Notes under the pieces: generated by a model
Told to the model about the DNA's origin: nothing
Seen by the model: the letters and a program-made list of their open reading frames with translations, nothing else
The model's database searches: none
In this document: piece after piece, positions 51,455 through 60,947 of the stretch
Layout of the letters: the number at the start of each line of letters is the position of its first letter
Numbering within the stretch: the stretch's first letter is position 1
Position numbers and translations under genes: made by a program
Assembly (NCBI RefSeq): GCF_002936985.1
Contig: NZ_MPZN01000007.1
Span: 1 to 64,000, forward strand
Direction: 5' to 3'
DNA length: 64,000 nt
Source: Microterricola pindariensis
Lineage (GTDB): Bacteria; Actinomycetota; Actinomycetes; Actinomycetales; Microbacteriaceae

Positions 51455-52215
51455 GCGGCTTCGCACAGGCCGAGCGCGCCCACGTTCTCGGCGTCTCCAT
51501 CGACCCGCTCAGCCAGGATGAGCTCGTCGACGCCATCCTGGCCTGGACTGACCCGCTGACGCCCCGCGTCGCCACCGGAGTCAATGCGGCCGTGTGCAAT
51601 CTCGCCGCCTCCAACACCGAGTTCGCCGCCGACCTGGCCGAGGTCGAGCTCCGCTACGCGGACGGCCAGTCGATCGTCTGGGCGGCGCGGCTGTTGGGGT
51701 TCAGGATTCCGGAACGGGTCGCCACCACTGATCTCATCTACCCCCTCGCCGCGCGCGCCGCCGCGAGCGGCACGAGGCTCTTCCTGTTCGGGGGAAAGCC
51801 GGGGGTCGCCGAGCGCGCCGCCGAGCGCCTCCTGACCGACGCGCCCGGACTGCTCGTCGAGTGCAGCGACGGCTATGTCTCGGCCGCGGAGACGGAGGCG
51901 TTGATCGCGCGCATCAACGCGTACCGGCCGGGCATCCTCTTGGTCGGCCTGGGCGACCCGCTGCAGCAGCGCTGGGTGGCAGAGCACCGGCGGCGGCTCG
52001 CGGTGCCGGCCATCCTCACCTGCGGCGGCCTCTTCGACTGGACGAGCGGAGACAACCCTCGTGCGCCGGGCTGGATGCTCTCCGCCGGGCTGGAATGGCT
52101 GTGGCGCCTGCTGATCGAGCCGCGGCGGCTCGGGGCCCGCTACCTCCTCGGCAATCCCGCCTTCCTGTTCCGGCTCGCCCGACAGATGGTGAGCAGCAGG
52201 CCCGGTCCTCGATGA
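51451..52215 (+). CDS. WecG/TagA/CpsF family glycosyltransferase (GT26)
   Basis: 254 residues. RVATGVNAAVCNLAASNTEF, YADGQSIVWAARLLGFR, LFLFGGKPGVAERAAERL, VGLGDPLQQRWVAEH and CGGLFDWTSG, with the basic C-terminus EWLWRLLIEPRRLGARYLL, match the family. TagA adds ManNAc to undecaprenyl-linked GlcNAc in teichoic acid linkage units and WecG adds ManNAcA. Here it presumably makes the second sugar linkage. ATGA overlaps at both ends. Confidence 0.93.
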   Translation: MSGFAQAERAHVLGVSIDPLSQDELVDAILAWTDPLTPRVATGVNAAVCNLAASNTEFAADLAEVELRYADGQSIVWAARLLGFRIPERVATTDLIYPLAARAAASGTRLFLFGGKPGVAERAAERLLTDAPGLLVECSDGYVSAAETEALIARINAYRPGILLVGLGDPLQQRWVAEHRRRLAVPAILTCGGLFDWTSGDNPRAPGWMLSAGLEWLWRLLIEPRRLGARYLLGNPAFLFRLARQMVSSRPGPR

Positions 52216-53792
52216 GCGGCGCGCCGACGCAGCTCACCACGGCGGACACGCGCACGCTCGCCCGGGAGGGCACGGCGAGCCTGCTCGGCTCCGCGATCAG
52301 CGCAACAATGGGCTTCGCGCTCATCGTGGTGCTCGCGCGCACCCTGGGCGACGTCGGCGCCGGGGTCGTGCTGCAGACGATTGCGGTCTTCACCATCGTC
52401 CTCAGCCTCGCCCGCGCCGGCATGGACTCGGCTGCCGTCTGGATCATGCCGCGCCTCGCCGCCCACAACCCGGCGGCCATCCGCGGGACGCTGGCGTCGA
52501 TGCTCCTCATCACGGCCATCAGCGGCACCGCATGCGGGGCCCTGACGGTTGCCCTCGCGCCGCAGCTGGCCCAGCTCGGCGACAGCGAGGCCTCGGCTGT
52601 CGCCGATGCCGTCGCACTGGTCGGCTGGTTCCTGCCCGTTGGGGCGCTCGTCCTCGTCGCCCTCGCGGCGACCAGGGGGCTCGGCGGCATCATCCCGTAC
52701 GTCAGCGTCGGCAGCATCGGCCTCCCCGTCATCCGCCCGGTCGCCGTCTGGCTGGTGGCCATAGCCGGCGGCTCCTACGCCAGCGTGGCCCTCGCCTGGG
52801 CGGCGCCGCTGCCCATCGCGCTCGTGGCGGCCGCGGTCGTGCTGCGCGTGCAGGTCGCCCGCCACGAACGCGCGGCCGGGGTGCGCGGCGCATGGCGGGT
52901 CGACCCGGCCGTCCGCCGGAGCGTCGTGGCCTACGCCCTCCCCCGCACCTTGTCGGCCGGCATGGAGCAGTCACTGATCTGGCTCGACGTCCTCATCGTC
53001 GGCATCCTGGCCGGCTCGGCGGCCGCCGGCATCTACGGAGGCGCCAGCCGGTTCATCGCGGCGGGCCTCATCATCGACACCGCACTGCGCGTCGTGGTCG
53101 CGACCCGCTTCAGCAGCCTGCTGTTCCACGAGAAGTTCGGCGAGGTCCAGGCGCTGTACCGCATAGCGGCACGCTGGCTTGTGCTGCTCAGCGCCCCGAT
53201 CTACCTGGTTCTGGCGGTCTTCGCCCCCGTTGTACTCGGATTGCTGGGGCCGGAGTTCGTGCACGGGTCGACCGCGCTCGCCATCCTCTGCATCGGGGCG
53301 GTGCTCACCTGCACCACCGGGAACATCCAGTCGGTGCTGCTGATGAGCGGCCGCAGCGGCTGGGCCGCGTTCAACAAGGCCGTCGTGCTCGCGCTCAACG
53401 TCGGCGGGAATCTGGTCCTGATCCCACTGCTCGGCATCAACGGCGCGGCCATCACCTGGGCGTTCAGCATGCTCGTCGACGCGCTGCTCGCCGTCGTCGA
53501 GGTGCGCCGCTTCATCGGCATCCGAATGGAATTCGGCACCATCGCATACGCCCTGCTCATCGCGGTGACGACCTTCGGGCTCCCGGCCCTCGCGTTCCGT
53601 TTGGCGCTCGGCGCCTCCCCGCTCGCGCTCGCGCTCTCGCTCGCTGTGTCCGCCGTGCTCTTCGTCGGCTGGTGTGCGCTCGACCGCGACCGCCTGCAGC
53701 TTCGCGACTTCGCGCTCCTGGCCCGCCGCCAGGCGCCGACGGGAGGCGACACCCGAACGGGGGGCTTATCGGAGGCCGTCGGCCGGGGCTAG
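52212..53792 (+). CDS. Polysaccharide flippase (Wzx/MATE-like)
   Basis: 526 residues with 12-14 hydrophobic helices, beginning GTASLLGSAISATMGFALIV, and the polysaccharide-exporter-like stretch YALPRTLSAGMEQSLIWLD then ILAGSAAAGIYGGASRF. It would flip the lipid-linked repeat unit across the membrane. Last gene of the Wzz-GT26-Wzx operon; a new leader starts 55 nt downstream. Confidence 0.88.
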   Translation: MSGAPTQLTTADTRTLAREGTASLLGSAISATMGFALIVVLARTLGDVGAGVVLQTIAVFTIVLSLARAGMDSAAVWIMPRLAAHNPAAIRGTLASMLLITAISGTACGALTVALAPQLAQLGDSEASAVADAVALVGWFLPVGALVLVALAATRGLGGIIPYVSVGSIGLPVIRPVAVWLVAIAGGSYASVALAWAAPLPIALVAAAVVLRVQVARHERAAGVRGAWRVDPAVRRSVVAYALPRTLSAGMEQSLIWLDVLIVGILAGSAAAGIYGGASRFIAAGLIIDTALRVVVATRFSSLLFHEKFGEVQALYRIAARWLVLLSAPIYLVLAVFAPVVLGLLGPEFVHGSTALAILCIGAVLTCTTGNIQSVLLMSGRSGWAAFNKAVVLALNVGGNLVLIPLLGINGAAITWAFSMLVDALLAVVEVRRFIGIRMEFGTIAYALLIAVTTFGLPALAFRLALGASPLALALSLAVSAVLFVGWCALDRDRLQLRDFALLARRQAPTGGDTRTGGLSEAVGRG

Positions 53793-53847
53793 TGTGCTGG
53801 TGTTGCTGAAGCATTCTCACCTTTGCCCGGCAGCGTGTCACCCATTG

Positions 53848-53867
53848 CCTGTAACCCGAAGTACAGG
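53848..53867 (+). promoter_or_regulatory. Leader palindrome (box) 2 of the polymer locus
   Basis: CCTGTAACCCGAAGTACAGG: CCTGT pairs with ACAGG around a 10-nt loop. It matches box 1 except for one A fewer and two substitutions. Its right arm with the next bases gives AGGAG, 7 nt before the GTG of the 33-codon ORF. A GCCGGGGC-TAGTGT sequence at about 53780-53795 may be the promoter. Confidence 0.65.
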
Positions 53868-53876
53868 AGAACGCTC

Positions 53877-53978
53877 GTGAACTCGAGTCCCATCTGCCCG
53901 AAGCCCTGCCGTCTCGCGCCGCGCTTCGCCCCCGTCGCGGCCCCGTGCCCGCCCTGCGCCCAGTCTCGGGCGCAATGA
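53877..53978 (+). CDS. Putative leader peptide ORF 2 (33 residues, Cys-rich)
   Basis: GTG start with AGGAG 7 nt upstream; product VNSSPICPKPCRLAPRF then APVAAPCPPCAQSRAQ. Its stop overlaps the start of the next gene (ATGA at 53975), which has no clear Shine-Dalgarno of its own, so the small ORF probably loads ribosomes for it. Shares Val1, Ile6-Cys7, Arg12 and Ala14 with leader 1. Four cysteines could make it sensitive to cysteine supply, but that is speculation. Confidence 0.5.
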   Translation: MNSSPICPKPCRLAPRFAPVAAPCPPCAQSRAQ

Positions 53979-54685
53979 TCGGCGAGCCGGAAGACGACGA
54001 CGACTTCCGCTACGGGTTCGGCTCGGCATCTCGCGCCGACCAGAATCGCACGTCGTCCGTCCGACGGCGCATCCTCACCGCGCTCGCCGCTCTCGCGGTT
54101 CTGGCCGTCGCCGCAACCGCCTGGGTCGCCCTGACCCAGTCGGCGCCGACCAGCACAGCCGGCCCGCTCGCGTCGGCTCGGCCGTCGGCCGCCACGCCGG
54201 TTCCGACTCCGACTGCCAGTGCGCCAGCCGCCGCAACGCCCGCGCCGCCGGCGGGGGTCGCGGCGCCGCTCACTCCCGAGGCCGTTGCCGACACCGTGAC
54301 AACCCTGGTCACCGCGGCCGCTGAGCTCAGTCCCAACGCCACCGAGGCGCCCGATCAGCTGACGGCCGTGGCATCCGGCGCGATCCTCGACGAGATCAAG
54401 AACGACCAGCTCGAGCTGCAGGCCAACGGCTGGACGCGGACGGGCACACCCCAGGTACTCAACGTCACCATCGTGAGCAGCGACACCACGGCCACGCCCG
54501 CGACCGTCGTCGCGCAGGCGTGCGTCGATTCCAGCGATGTGCAGACGCTGGACTCCGACGGCGCATCGCTCCAGGGCGCCGGCAGTGCCGGGTCCCACCG
54601 CGCGCTGAACCTCTTCACGTTCGAGCAGAGCGGCGACAGCTGGCGCATCATCGCCAGGTCCTTTCCCGATGAAACGGCCTGTTGA
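53975..54685 (+). CDS. Membrane-anchored extracytoplasmic protein of unknown function
   Basis: 236 residues from ATG 53975. Acidic N-terminus EPEDDDDFRYG, then one helix (RILTALAALAVLAVAATAWV), an Ala/Pro/Thr-rich stretch (about 55-95) and a C-terminal domain of about 130 residues (DQLTAVASGAILDEIKNDQL, VVAQACVDSSDVQTLDSDG) resembling the NTF2-like or Mce-associated domain of actinobacterial secreted proteins. Its own role is unknown; it sits between the flippase and the large secreted protein. Confidence 0.65.
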   Translation: MIGEPEDDDDFRYGFGSASRADQNRTSSVRRRILTALAALAVLAVAATAWVALTQSAPTSTAGPLASARPSAATPVPTPTASAPAAATPAPPAGVAAPLTPEAVADTVTTLVTAAAELSPNATEAPDQLTAVASGAILDEIKNDQLELQANGWTRTGTPQVLNVTIVSSDTTATPATVVAQACVDSSDVQTLDSDGASLQGAGSAGSHRALNLFTFEQSGDSWRIIARSFPDETAC

Positions 54686-54729
54686 CGGCCCCGTCAACGG
54701 TCACAGACCCCACCACAAGGAGAACTGAG

Positions 54730-57700
54730 ATGACGCTTACCCGAAGCGTTTCCGTCCGGTCCAGGAAGAACTGGCTAGGCCCGCTGTTCGCGACGGGCAT
54801 CGTCGTCGCCGCGTTGCTCACGCCGATCAGCGCGACGGCGGCGACGACCCTGCCGGCACCCGACGGGCTCTCCGAATACACGGCGGCGGCCTCCTGCTGG
54901 GAGATCAAACAGCTGAAGCCCACCGCCCCGAGCGGCAGCTACTGGCTCAACACCCCCGCGATGGGCGCAGCCGAGCAGTTCTACTGCGACCAGACGACGA
55001 GCGGCGGCGGCTGGGTGCTGATCGGGCGCGGCCGTGAGGGCTGGTCGGAGACGAACGAGGGGGCGGGAACCCCGGCCGAGGTGCGGAACACGCTCACCGG
55101 CCAGGCGGCGTTCGCGCCCAAGCAGCTGACCGCCGGCATGATCGACAAGCTGCTCAACAACCAGCCGGTCACGTCCATGACGGACGGCGTGCGCCTGCGC
55201 CGGGCCACGAACACCACGGGCACAGCGTGGCAGGAGGCGACCTTCACATTCGCCTCCCCGCGCGTCGAGTGGAGCTGGATGTTCGAGAACGAACAGCGTG
55301 CGGGCGCCTGGACGATCGGCACCGCCTCCGGCACCGGCGGCACTATGGCCGCCTTCGGCCAGAGCACCAACCAGAACCGGATCGAGACGACCACGGGCTC
55401 CGCCCAGGGCTGGATGACCGGTTTCGGCTACGGCTCCGCGGCCCGCGGCAATCCGGCCGCGGACAGCTACATCTGGGCGCCGAGCACCACAGCCGGGCGC
55501 CCCCGGCCCTTCACCCAGGCCTACCTGCGGCCCAAGCTGGTGAGCTCGGCGCTGTACACGGCCCCCATCGCGGATGCCGGGACGGCCAAGTTCGAGCAGG
55601 CCGCCGTCGCCAGCAGCTTCGCGATGCCGACCGTGTGGGGCGTCAGCGGCATCGGCGCCGGACCGAACACCGTCGAGGGCAGCCAGGAGGTGTCCGCTTT
55701 CGCCGAGGGCAACGGCATCATCTACGTCGGGGGCAACTTCCTCACCGTCCAGAAGACCGCTGCCGGCGGCAGCCAGGTCGCGCAGTCCTATCTCGCCGCC
55801 TTCGACGTGAAGACCGGCGAGTGGATCCCCTCCTTCCGGCCGACGCTCGACAAGCAGGTGAAGGCGCTCGCCGTGCTGCCCAACGGCAAGCTCGCGGTCG
55901 GCGGCTACTTCAGCCAGGTGAACGGCGCCGCACGGCCAGGGCTGGTGGTGTTGAACCCCACGACCGGGGCCACCGACACGACCTTCACCACGACGCTGAT
56001 CAACAACCTGTCCGGCGGGGTCCCGGTGGTTCGCGGGCTCGATGTGCAGGGCGACTGGCTCTACGTCGGCGGAAACTTCACCCACATGAGCGGCGGCTCC
56101 GCAGCGGGGCAGGTGTACACCCGCGCGGCCGGCCGCGTCTCGGTGAGCAACGGCACCCCCGACAAGAGCTGGAACCCGGAGTTCAACGGCACGGTCATGG
56201 CTCTGGACGCCTCCGCGCAGGGCGACCGGGTCTACTACGCGGGATTCTTCACCGCGTCCAAGACGACACCGGCGGTGAAAGCCGCCAGCATCCGTACCGC
56301 CGACACCGGAGTCGTTCCCTGGTCGGTCAACTTCGCCAGCACCACCAACTACCAGCAGGCGGTGAAAGAGGTTGGCAGCAAGGTGTGGCTCGGTGGTTCG
56401 CAGCACATGCTCTACAGCTACGACCGCGCGACGATGGCGGAGCTGAGCACGAACATCGGCCTCGCCGGCGGCGACTTCCAGGCCATCTCGAGCGACGGCT
56501 CCGTCGTCTACGGCGGCTGCCACTGCTTCTACACGAACTACGCCGGGGCACGCACCTGGCCGTCGGTCGGCACGACCTGGACCCAGGCGACGAAGATCAA
56601 CAGTGTCGGCGCCTGGGACAACGCGACCGGAAAACCGATGCCCCAGTTCAGCCCGACGGTGAGCCAGCGCATCGGGGCGGGTTCGTGGGCGCTGTTCAGC
56701 GACTCCAACGGGGTGACCTGGTTCGGCGGCGACTACACCAAGTCGCAGAAGGCCGGCTACGTCAGCCAGTGGTCGGGCGGATTCGTCCGCTTCGCCCCCA
56801 ATGACTCGAAGGCGCCGACCGCGCCCTCCGGCCTGGCCGTGTCCGCCTCGCCGAGCGGCGAGACGCTGAGCTGGGCGGCCTCGGTGGACAACCAGGATGC
56901 CGTCACCTACCAGGTGCTGCGCAATGACCGGGTGGTCGCCACCACGCGCTCCCGCACGGTCACCCTGCCGGTCACCCCCGCGGGAACGAAGTACTTCGTG
57001 CGCGCCGCGGACGGCTCCGGCAACTGGTCTGCCAGCACCCCGGCGGCGACGGTCGGGAGCACCACCCCGGCCGACCCCGGCAACCCGGTGCTGGTCGCGG
57101 GCGGCAGCACCTGGAGCTACTCCTTCGGGGCGACGGCCCCGGCAACGGGCTGGCAGTCCGCCGGCTTCGACGCGTCGGCCTGGCCGACGGGCGCGGCGCC
57201 GATCGGGTGGGGCCAGGCGCTCCTCGGAACGACGCTCAGCACGGCAGCCCCGCAGCCGCTCACCGCGTACTACCGGAAGTCCTTCACCGTGGCCGATGCG
57301 AGCAAGGTGGCGTCGGTGACGCTCACCACCCGGGCGGACGACGGCATCGTGGTCTATGTGAATGGCACGGAGGTGGTGCGCAAGAACATCGCGGCCGGCC
57401 CGGTCACCTCCACCACCTACGCCCAGTCCTCGGTCACCGCCGCGAACGCGCTGGCCAACCCGGTCACCGTCACCATCCCCGGCTCGGCCTTCACGACGGG
57501 CGCGAACGTGATCGCGGCCGAGGTGCACTCGAACTACAAGACGACGCCGAGCGCCAGCTTCGAGCTGGCGGCGCTGGCCACGTTCGGCACGCAGCCGCCC
57601 GTCGACCCGCCGGTCGACCCGCCGGTCGACCCGCCGGTTGACCCCGGCACCGTCGCCCCCGGCACCGTCGTCATCGCCCCGGCATCCACCTGGTCGTACA

Positions 57701-58164
57701 GCTACCCGGCCAGCGCCCCCGACGCCGCGTGGAAGGGCGCCGGATTCGACGCGACAGCGTGGTCGACCGGGGCCGCGCCGATCGGCTGGGGGCAGGCGGT
57801 GCTCGGAACCGTGCTGAGCGCGGTGGCACCGCAGCCACTGACCTCCTATTACCGCTCGTCGTTCACGATCGCCGACCCGCAGGCGATCGGCGCGCTCGTC
57901 TTCACGACGCGGGCGGATGACGGCATCGTCGTCTACCTGAACGGCGTCGAGGTGAAACGCTCCAACATCGCGGCCGGCACCGTGACGAACACCACCTACG
58001 CGATCTCGGCGGTCGGAGCCGGGCCGGCGGTGGCGAACCCCGTGGTGTTCGAGGTGCCGGGATCGGCGCTCGTGGCGGGCGCCAACGTGATCACCGCCGA
58101 GGTCCACTCCAATTACAAGGCGACACCGAGCGCGAGCTTTGAGCTCTCGGCAGTCGTGAAGTAG
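54730..58164 (+). CDS. Large secreted modular protein: fibrinogen-like, beta-propeller, Fn3 and two jelly-roll modules
   Basis: 1144 residues from ATG 54730 (AAGGAG upstream). Signal peptide ending near ISATAA; a fibrinogen-C-like module (SCWEIKQLKP...FYCDQTTSGGGWVLIGRG, about 53-290); delta-60-type propeller repeats (VLPNGKLAVGGYFSQVNGAA; about 320-690); one Fn3 domain (about 694-775); two homologous carbohydrate-binding-like beta-sandwich modules (about 786-955 and 975-1144), each with APIGWGQA and TRADDGIVVYVNG-type motifs and AEVHSNYKxTPSASFEL, joined by a DPPV repeat linker. No anchor motif; probably released or bound to the surface polymer. Confidence 0.85.
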   Translation: MTLTRSVSVRSRKNWLGPLFATGIVVAALLTPISATAATTLPAPDGLSEYTAAASCWEIKQLKPTAPSGSYWLNTPAMGAAEQFYCDQTTSGGGWVLIGRGREGWSETNEGAGTPAEVRNTLTGQAAFAPKQLTAGMIDKLLNNQPVTSMTDGVRLRRATNTTGTAWQEATFTFASPRVEWSWMFENEQRAGAWTIGTASGTGGTMAAFGQSTNQNRIETTTGSAQGWMTGFGYGSAARGNPAADSYIWAPSTTAGRPRPFTQAYLRPKLVSSALYTAPIADAGTAKFEQAAVASSFAMPTVWGVSGIGAGPNTVEGSQEVSAFAEGNGIIYVGGNFLTVQKTAAGGSQVAQSYLAAFDVKTGEWIPSFRPTLDKQVKALAVLPNGKLAVGGYFSQVNGAARPGLVVLNPTTGATDTTFTTTLINNLSGGVPVVRGLDVQGDWLYVGGNFTHMSGGSAAGQVYTRAAGRVSVSNGTPDKSWNPEFNGTVMALDASAQGDRVYYAGFFTASKTTPAVKAASIRTADTGVVPWSVNFASTTNYQQAVKEVGSKVWLGGSQHMLYSYDRATMAELSTNIGLAGGDFQAISSDGSVVYGGCHCFYTNYAGARTWPSVGTTWTQATKINSVGAWDNATGKPMPQFSPTVSQRIGAGSWALFSDSNGVTWFGGDYTKSQKAGYVSQWSGGFVRFAPNDSKAPTAPSGLAVSASPSGETLSWAASVDNQDAVTYQVLRNDRVVATTRSRTVTLPVTPAGTKYFVRAADGSGNWSASTPAATVGSTTPADPGNPVLVAGGSTWSYSFGATAPATGWQSAGFDASAWPTGAAPIGWGQALLGTTLSTAAPQPLTAYYRKSFTVADASKVASVTLTTRADDGIVVYVNGTEVVRKNIAAGPVTSTTYAQSSVTAANALANPVTVTIPGSAFTTGANVIAAEVHSNYKTTPSASFELAALATFGTQPPVDPPVDPPVDPPVDPGTVAPGTVVIAPASTWSYSYPASAPDAAWKGAGFDATAWSTGAAPIGWGQAVLGTVLSAVAPQPLTSYYRSSFTIADPQAIGALVFTTRADDGIVVYLNGVEVKRSNIAAGTVTNTTYAISAVGAGPAVANPVVFEVPGSALVAGANVITAEVHSNYKATPSASFELSAVVK
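57601..57645 (+). repeat. 12-nt tandem repeat encoding the DPPV linker
   Basis: GTCGACCCGCCG repeats three times in full and once partly (GTTGACCCC), encoding (VDPP)n between the two jelly-roll modules. In-frame, so copy-number changes only lengthen or shorten the linker. Confidence 0.9.
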
Positions 58165-58177
58165 CGGGGGTGCGGAC

Positions 58178-58978
58178 ATGAGCTCACTCGAAGTAGCTGC
58201 CGAGGCGTCGCCGTTCGCGACGAGCGCCTCGGGGGCGGCACTCGCGCCGGCCCCGCGTGGGCGGTTCAGCACCGCGTTGGACGGGCTCCGTTCCGCGCAG
58301 AAGCCGGGGGCCGGGGTTCCCGCCTACACCCGCTGGGTCAACCGCCGGCTGGCCCGGTTCGCCGCGGCCGCCGCCTACTCCCTCGGCTGGTCGGCGAACG
58401 CCGTCACCACGATCTCCGCTGTGCTGTCGTTCGCGGCATTGGCGCTGATGGTCCTCGTGCCGCAGTCGGCCCCGCTCGGCCTCGCCGTGGCCGGGCTGCT
58501 CGCGGCCGGCTATGTGCTCGACTCGGCCGACGGGCAGGTGGCCCGCCTCAGCCGCAGAAGCAGCCCGGCCGGGGAGTGGCTCGACCACGTGGTCGATGCG
58601 ATCCGCACGCCCGCCATCCACCTCGCAGTCTTGATCGGGCTCTCCGCGGTGCCCGGCCTCGGCACCTGGCCGCTCGTCGTTGCGGTGGCCTACTGCCTGG
58701 TCAGCGTCGGGCAGTTCATGAGCCAGATCCTGTCGGAGCAGCTCTCGGGCACGGCGACGCCCGCCAGCGAGTCGGCCGGCATCCGCCAGTCGCTGGTGTT
58801 GATTCCCACCGACATGGGCACGCTGTGCTGGATCTTCCTGTTCTGGGGGACCCCCGAGGTCTTCGTGTGGGTCTACGCGGCGATGTTCCTGGCCAACACC
58901 GTGCACGCGGCGGTGTCCATGCGCCGGAAGTACCTGCGCCTGCGGGCGCTGAAGCCCGCCGGGGCGCACCGGCACTGA
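58178..58978 (+). CDS. CDP-alcohol phosphatidyltransferase family protein
   Basis: 266 residues. The catalytic signature D(x2)DG(x2)AR(x8)G(x3)D(x3)D is complete in DSADGQVARLSRRSSPAGEW then LDHVVD. About six membrane helices follow a cytoplasmic N-terminus of roughly 60 residues. Members move a phosphoalcohol from a CDP donor onto an acceptor alcohol. Beginning 13 nt after the big secreted protein gene and paired at a distance with the cytidylyltransferase at 45821, it may attach phosphoglycerol or a similar group to the surface polymer or a lipid. Confidence 0.9.
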   Translation: MSSLEVAAEASPFATSASGAALAPAPRGRFSTALDGLRSAQKPGAGVPAYTRWVNRRLARFAAAAAYSLGWSANAVTTISAVLSFAALALMVLVPQSAPLGLAVAGLLAAGYVLDSADGQVARLSRRSSPAGEWLDHVVDAIRTPAIHLAVLIGLSAVPGLGTWPLVVAVAYCLVSVGQFMSQILSEQLSGTATPASESAGIRQSLVLIPTDMGTLCWIFLFWGTPEVFVWVYAAMFLANTVHAAVSMRRKYLRLRALKPAGAHRH

Positions 58979-60079
<1,101 letters not shown>

Positions 60080-60127
60080 CCGCCCTCCCTCACCCTCTCC
60101 CCCTCCCCCTCTCCCCCGCCCCCTCGC

Positions 60128-60183
60128 CGAGACTGCTCGACTTGTAGTTGGGAGGCGTCCGAACTACAAGTCGAGCAGTCTCG
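60128..60183. repeat. Palindromic repeat family A, copy 2
   Basis: Arms 60128-60149 and 60162-60183 are perfect 22-nt inverted repeats around a 12-nt loop, arm sequence CGAGACTGCTCGACTTGTAG then TT. Compared with copy 1 one arm base is changed (G to T) and the partner base in the other arm is changed too (C to A), so pairing is kept. Also preceded by a C-rich pyrimidine tract. Confidence 0.9.
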
Positions 60184-60208
60184 ACGACAATGACCGAAGT
60201 GGAATGAG

Positions 60209-60793
60209 ATGAACATGTACTTGACCGGAGACGCGGCCAGCGACGCCCTGCTGGACTCCAGCCCGCTGGCGCTGCTGCTCGGAATGCAGCTCGACCAGCA
60301 GGTGACCATGGAGACGGCGTTCGCCGGGCCGGAGAAGCTGCGGCAGCGCCTCGGCACACTGGATGCCGCGACGATCGCCCATTACGACCCGGAGGCGTTT
60401 GTCGAGATCTGCCGGCAGACCCCGGCCGTGCACCGCTTCCCCGGTTCGATGGCGGCCAGGATGCAGGAGTTGTGCGGCATGATCGAGCGCGACTGGGGCG
60501 GCGACGCCGAGGCGATCTGGACGGCTCCGACGGCCGACGGCAACCCGCCGAGCGGGGCCGAGGTGCTCACCCGGCTGAAGCAGCTGCCCGGCTTCGGCGA
60601 GCAGAAGGCACGCATCTTCCTGGCGCTGCTCGGCAAGCAGCGCGGGCTGAAGGCCGCCGGGTGGCGGGAGGCGGCCGGGCCGTATGGTGGCGAGGACACC
60701 TGCCACTCGGTGGCCGACATCACGGATGCCGAGACGCTCGCCCGGGTGCGCGAGGCGAAGAAGGCGGCCAAGGCTGCGGCGAAGAAGGCGTAG
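60209..60793 (+). CDS. HhH-GPD-type base-excision repair protein
   Basis: 194 residues. N-terminal helix set SPLALLLGMQLDQQVTMETA, helix-hairpin-helix in LKQLPGFGEQKARIFLALLG, a Lys/Ala-rich C-terminus. Actinobacterial HhH-GPD family proteins of this short form are annotated as DNA glycosylases of unclear substrate. The gene starts 26 nt after palindrome A copy 2. Confidence 0.88.
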   Translation: MNMYLTGDAASDALLDSSPLALLLGMQLDQQVTMETAFAGPEKLRQRLGTLDAATIAHYDPEAFVEICRQTPAVHRFPGSMAARMQELCGMIERDWGGDAEAIWTAPTADGNPPSGAEVLTRLKQLPGFGEQKARIFLALLGKQRGLKAAGWREAAGPYGGEDTCHSVADITDAETLARVREAKKAAKAAAKKA

Positions 60794-60814
60794 CGCGGGT
60801 TTCCGGATGGAGCT

Positions 60815-60909
60815 GTTGGCTTCGGTCGCTGGCGCTCCCTCGAGCCCACGGGCAATGCGAGTCCCCGGGGCGTTGGCTTCAGTCGCACGCTCCCTCTGGC
60901 CCACGCGGG
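60815..60909. repeat. Dispersed repeat family B, copies 3 and 4
   Basis: 60815-60852 (GTTGGCTTCGGTCGCTGGCG then CTCCCTCGAGCCC) is the reverse complement of copies 1 and 2 near lysS/HNH. A degenerate head-to-tail partner follows at 60872-60909 (GTTGGCTTCAGTCGCACGCT then CCCTCTGGCCC). They fill the gap between the HhH-GPD and MFS genes. Confidence 0.75.
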
Positions 60910-60947
60910 CGTGGAGCGCGGCGGCATCCGAGTTCTAGACTCCACTC

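Noticed and set aside
54775-58272. 1165-codon open frame antisense to the large secreted protein
   Set aside because: No domain, no ribosome site, and the sense strand has signal peptide and repeated modules.
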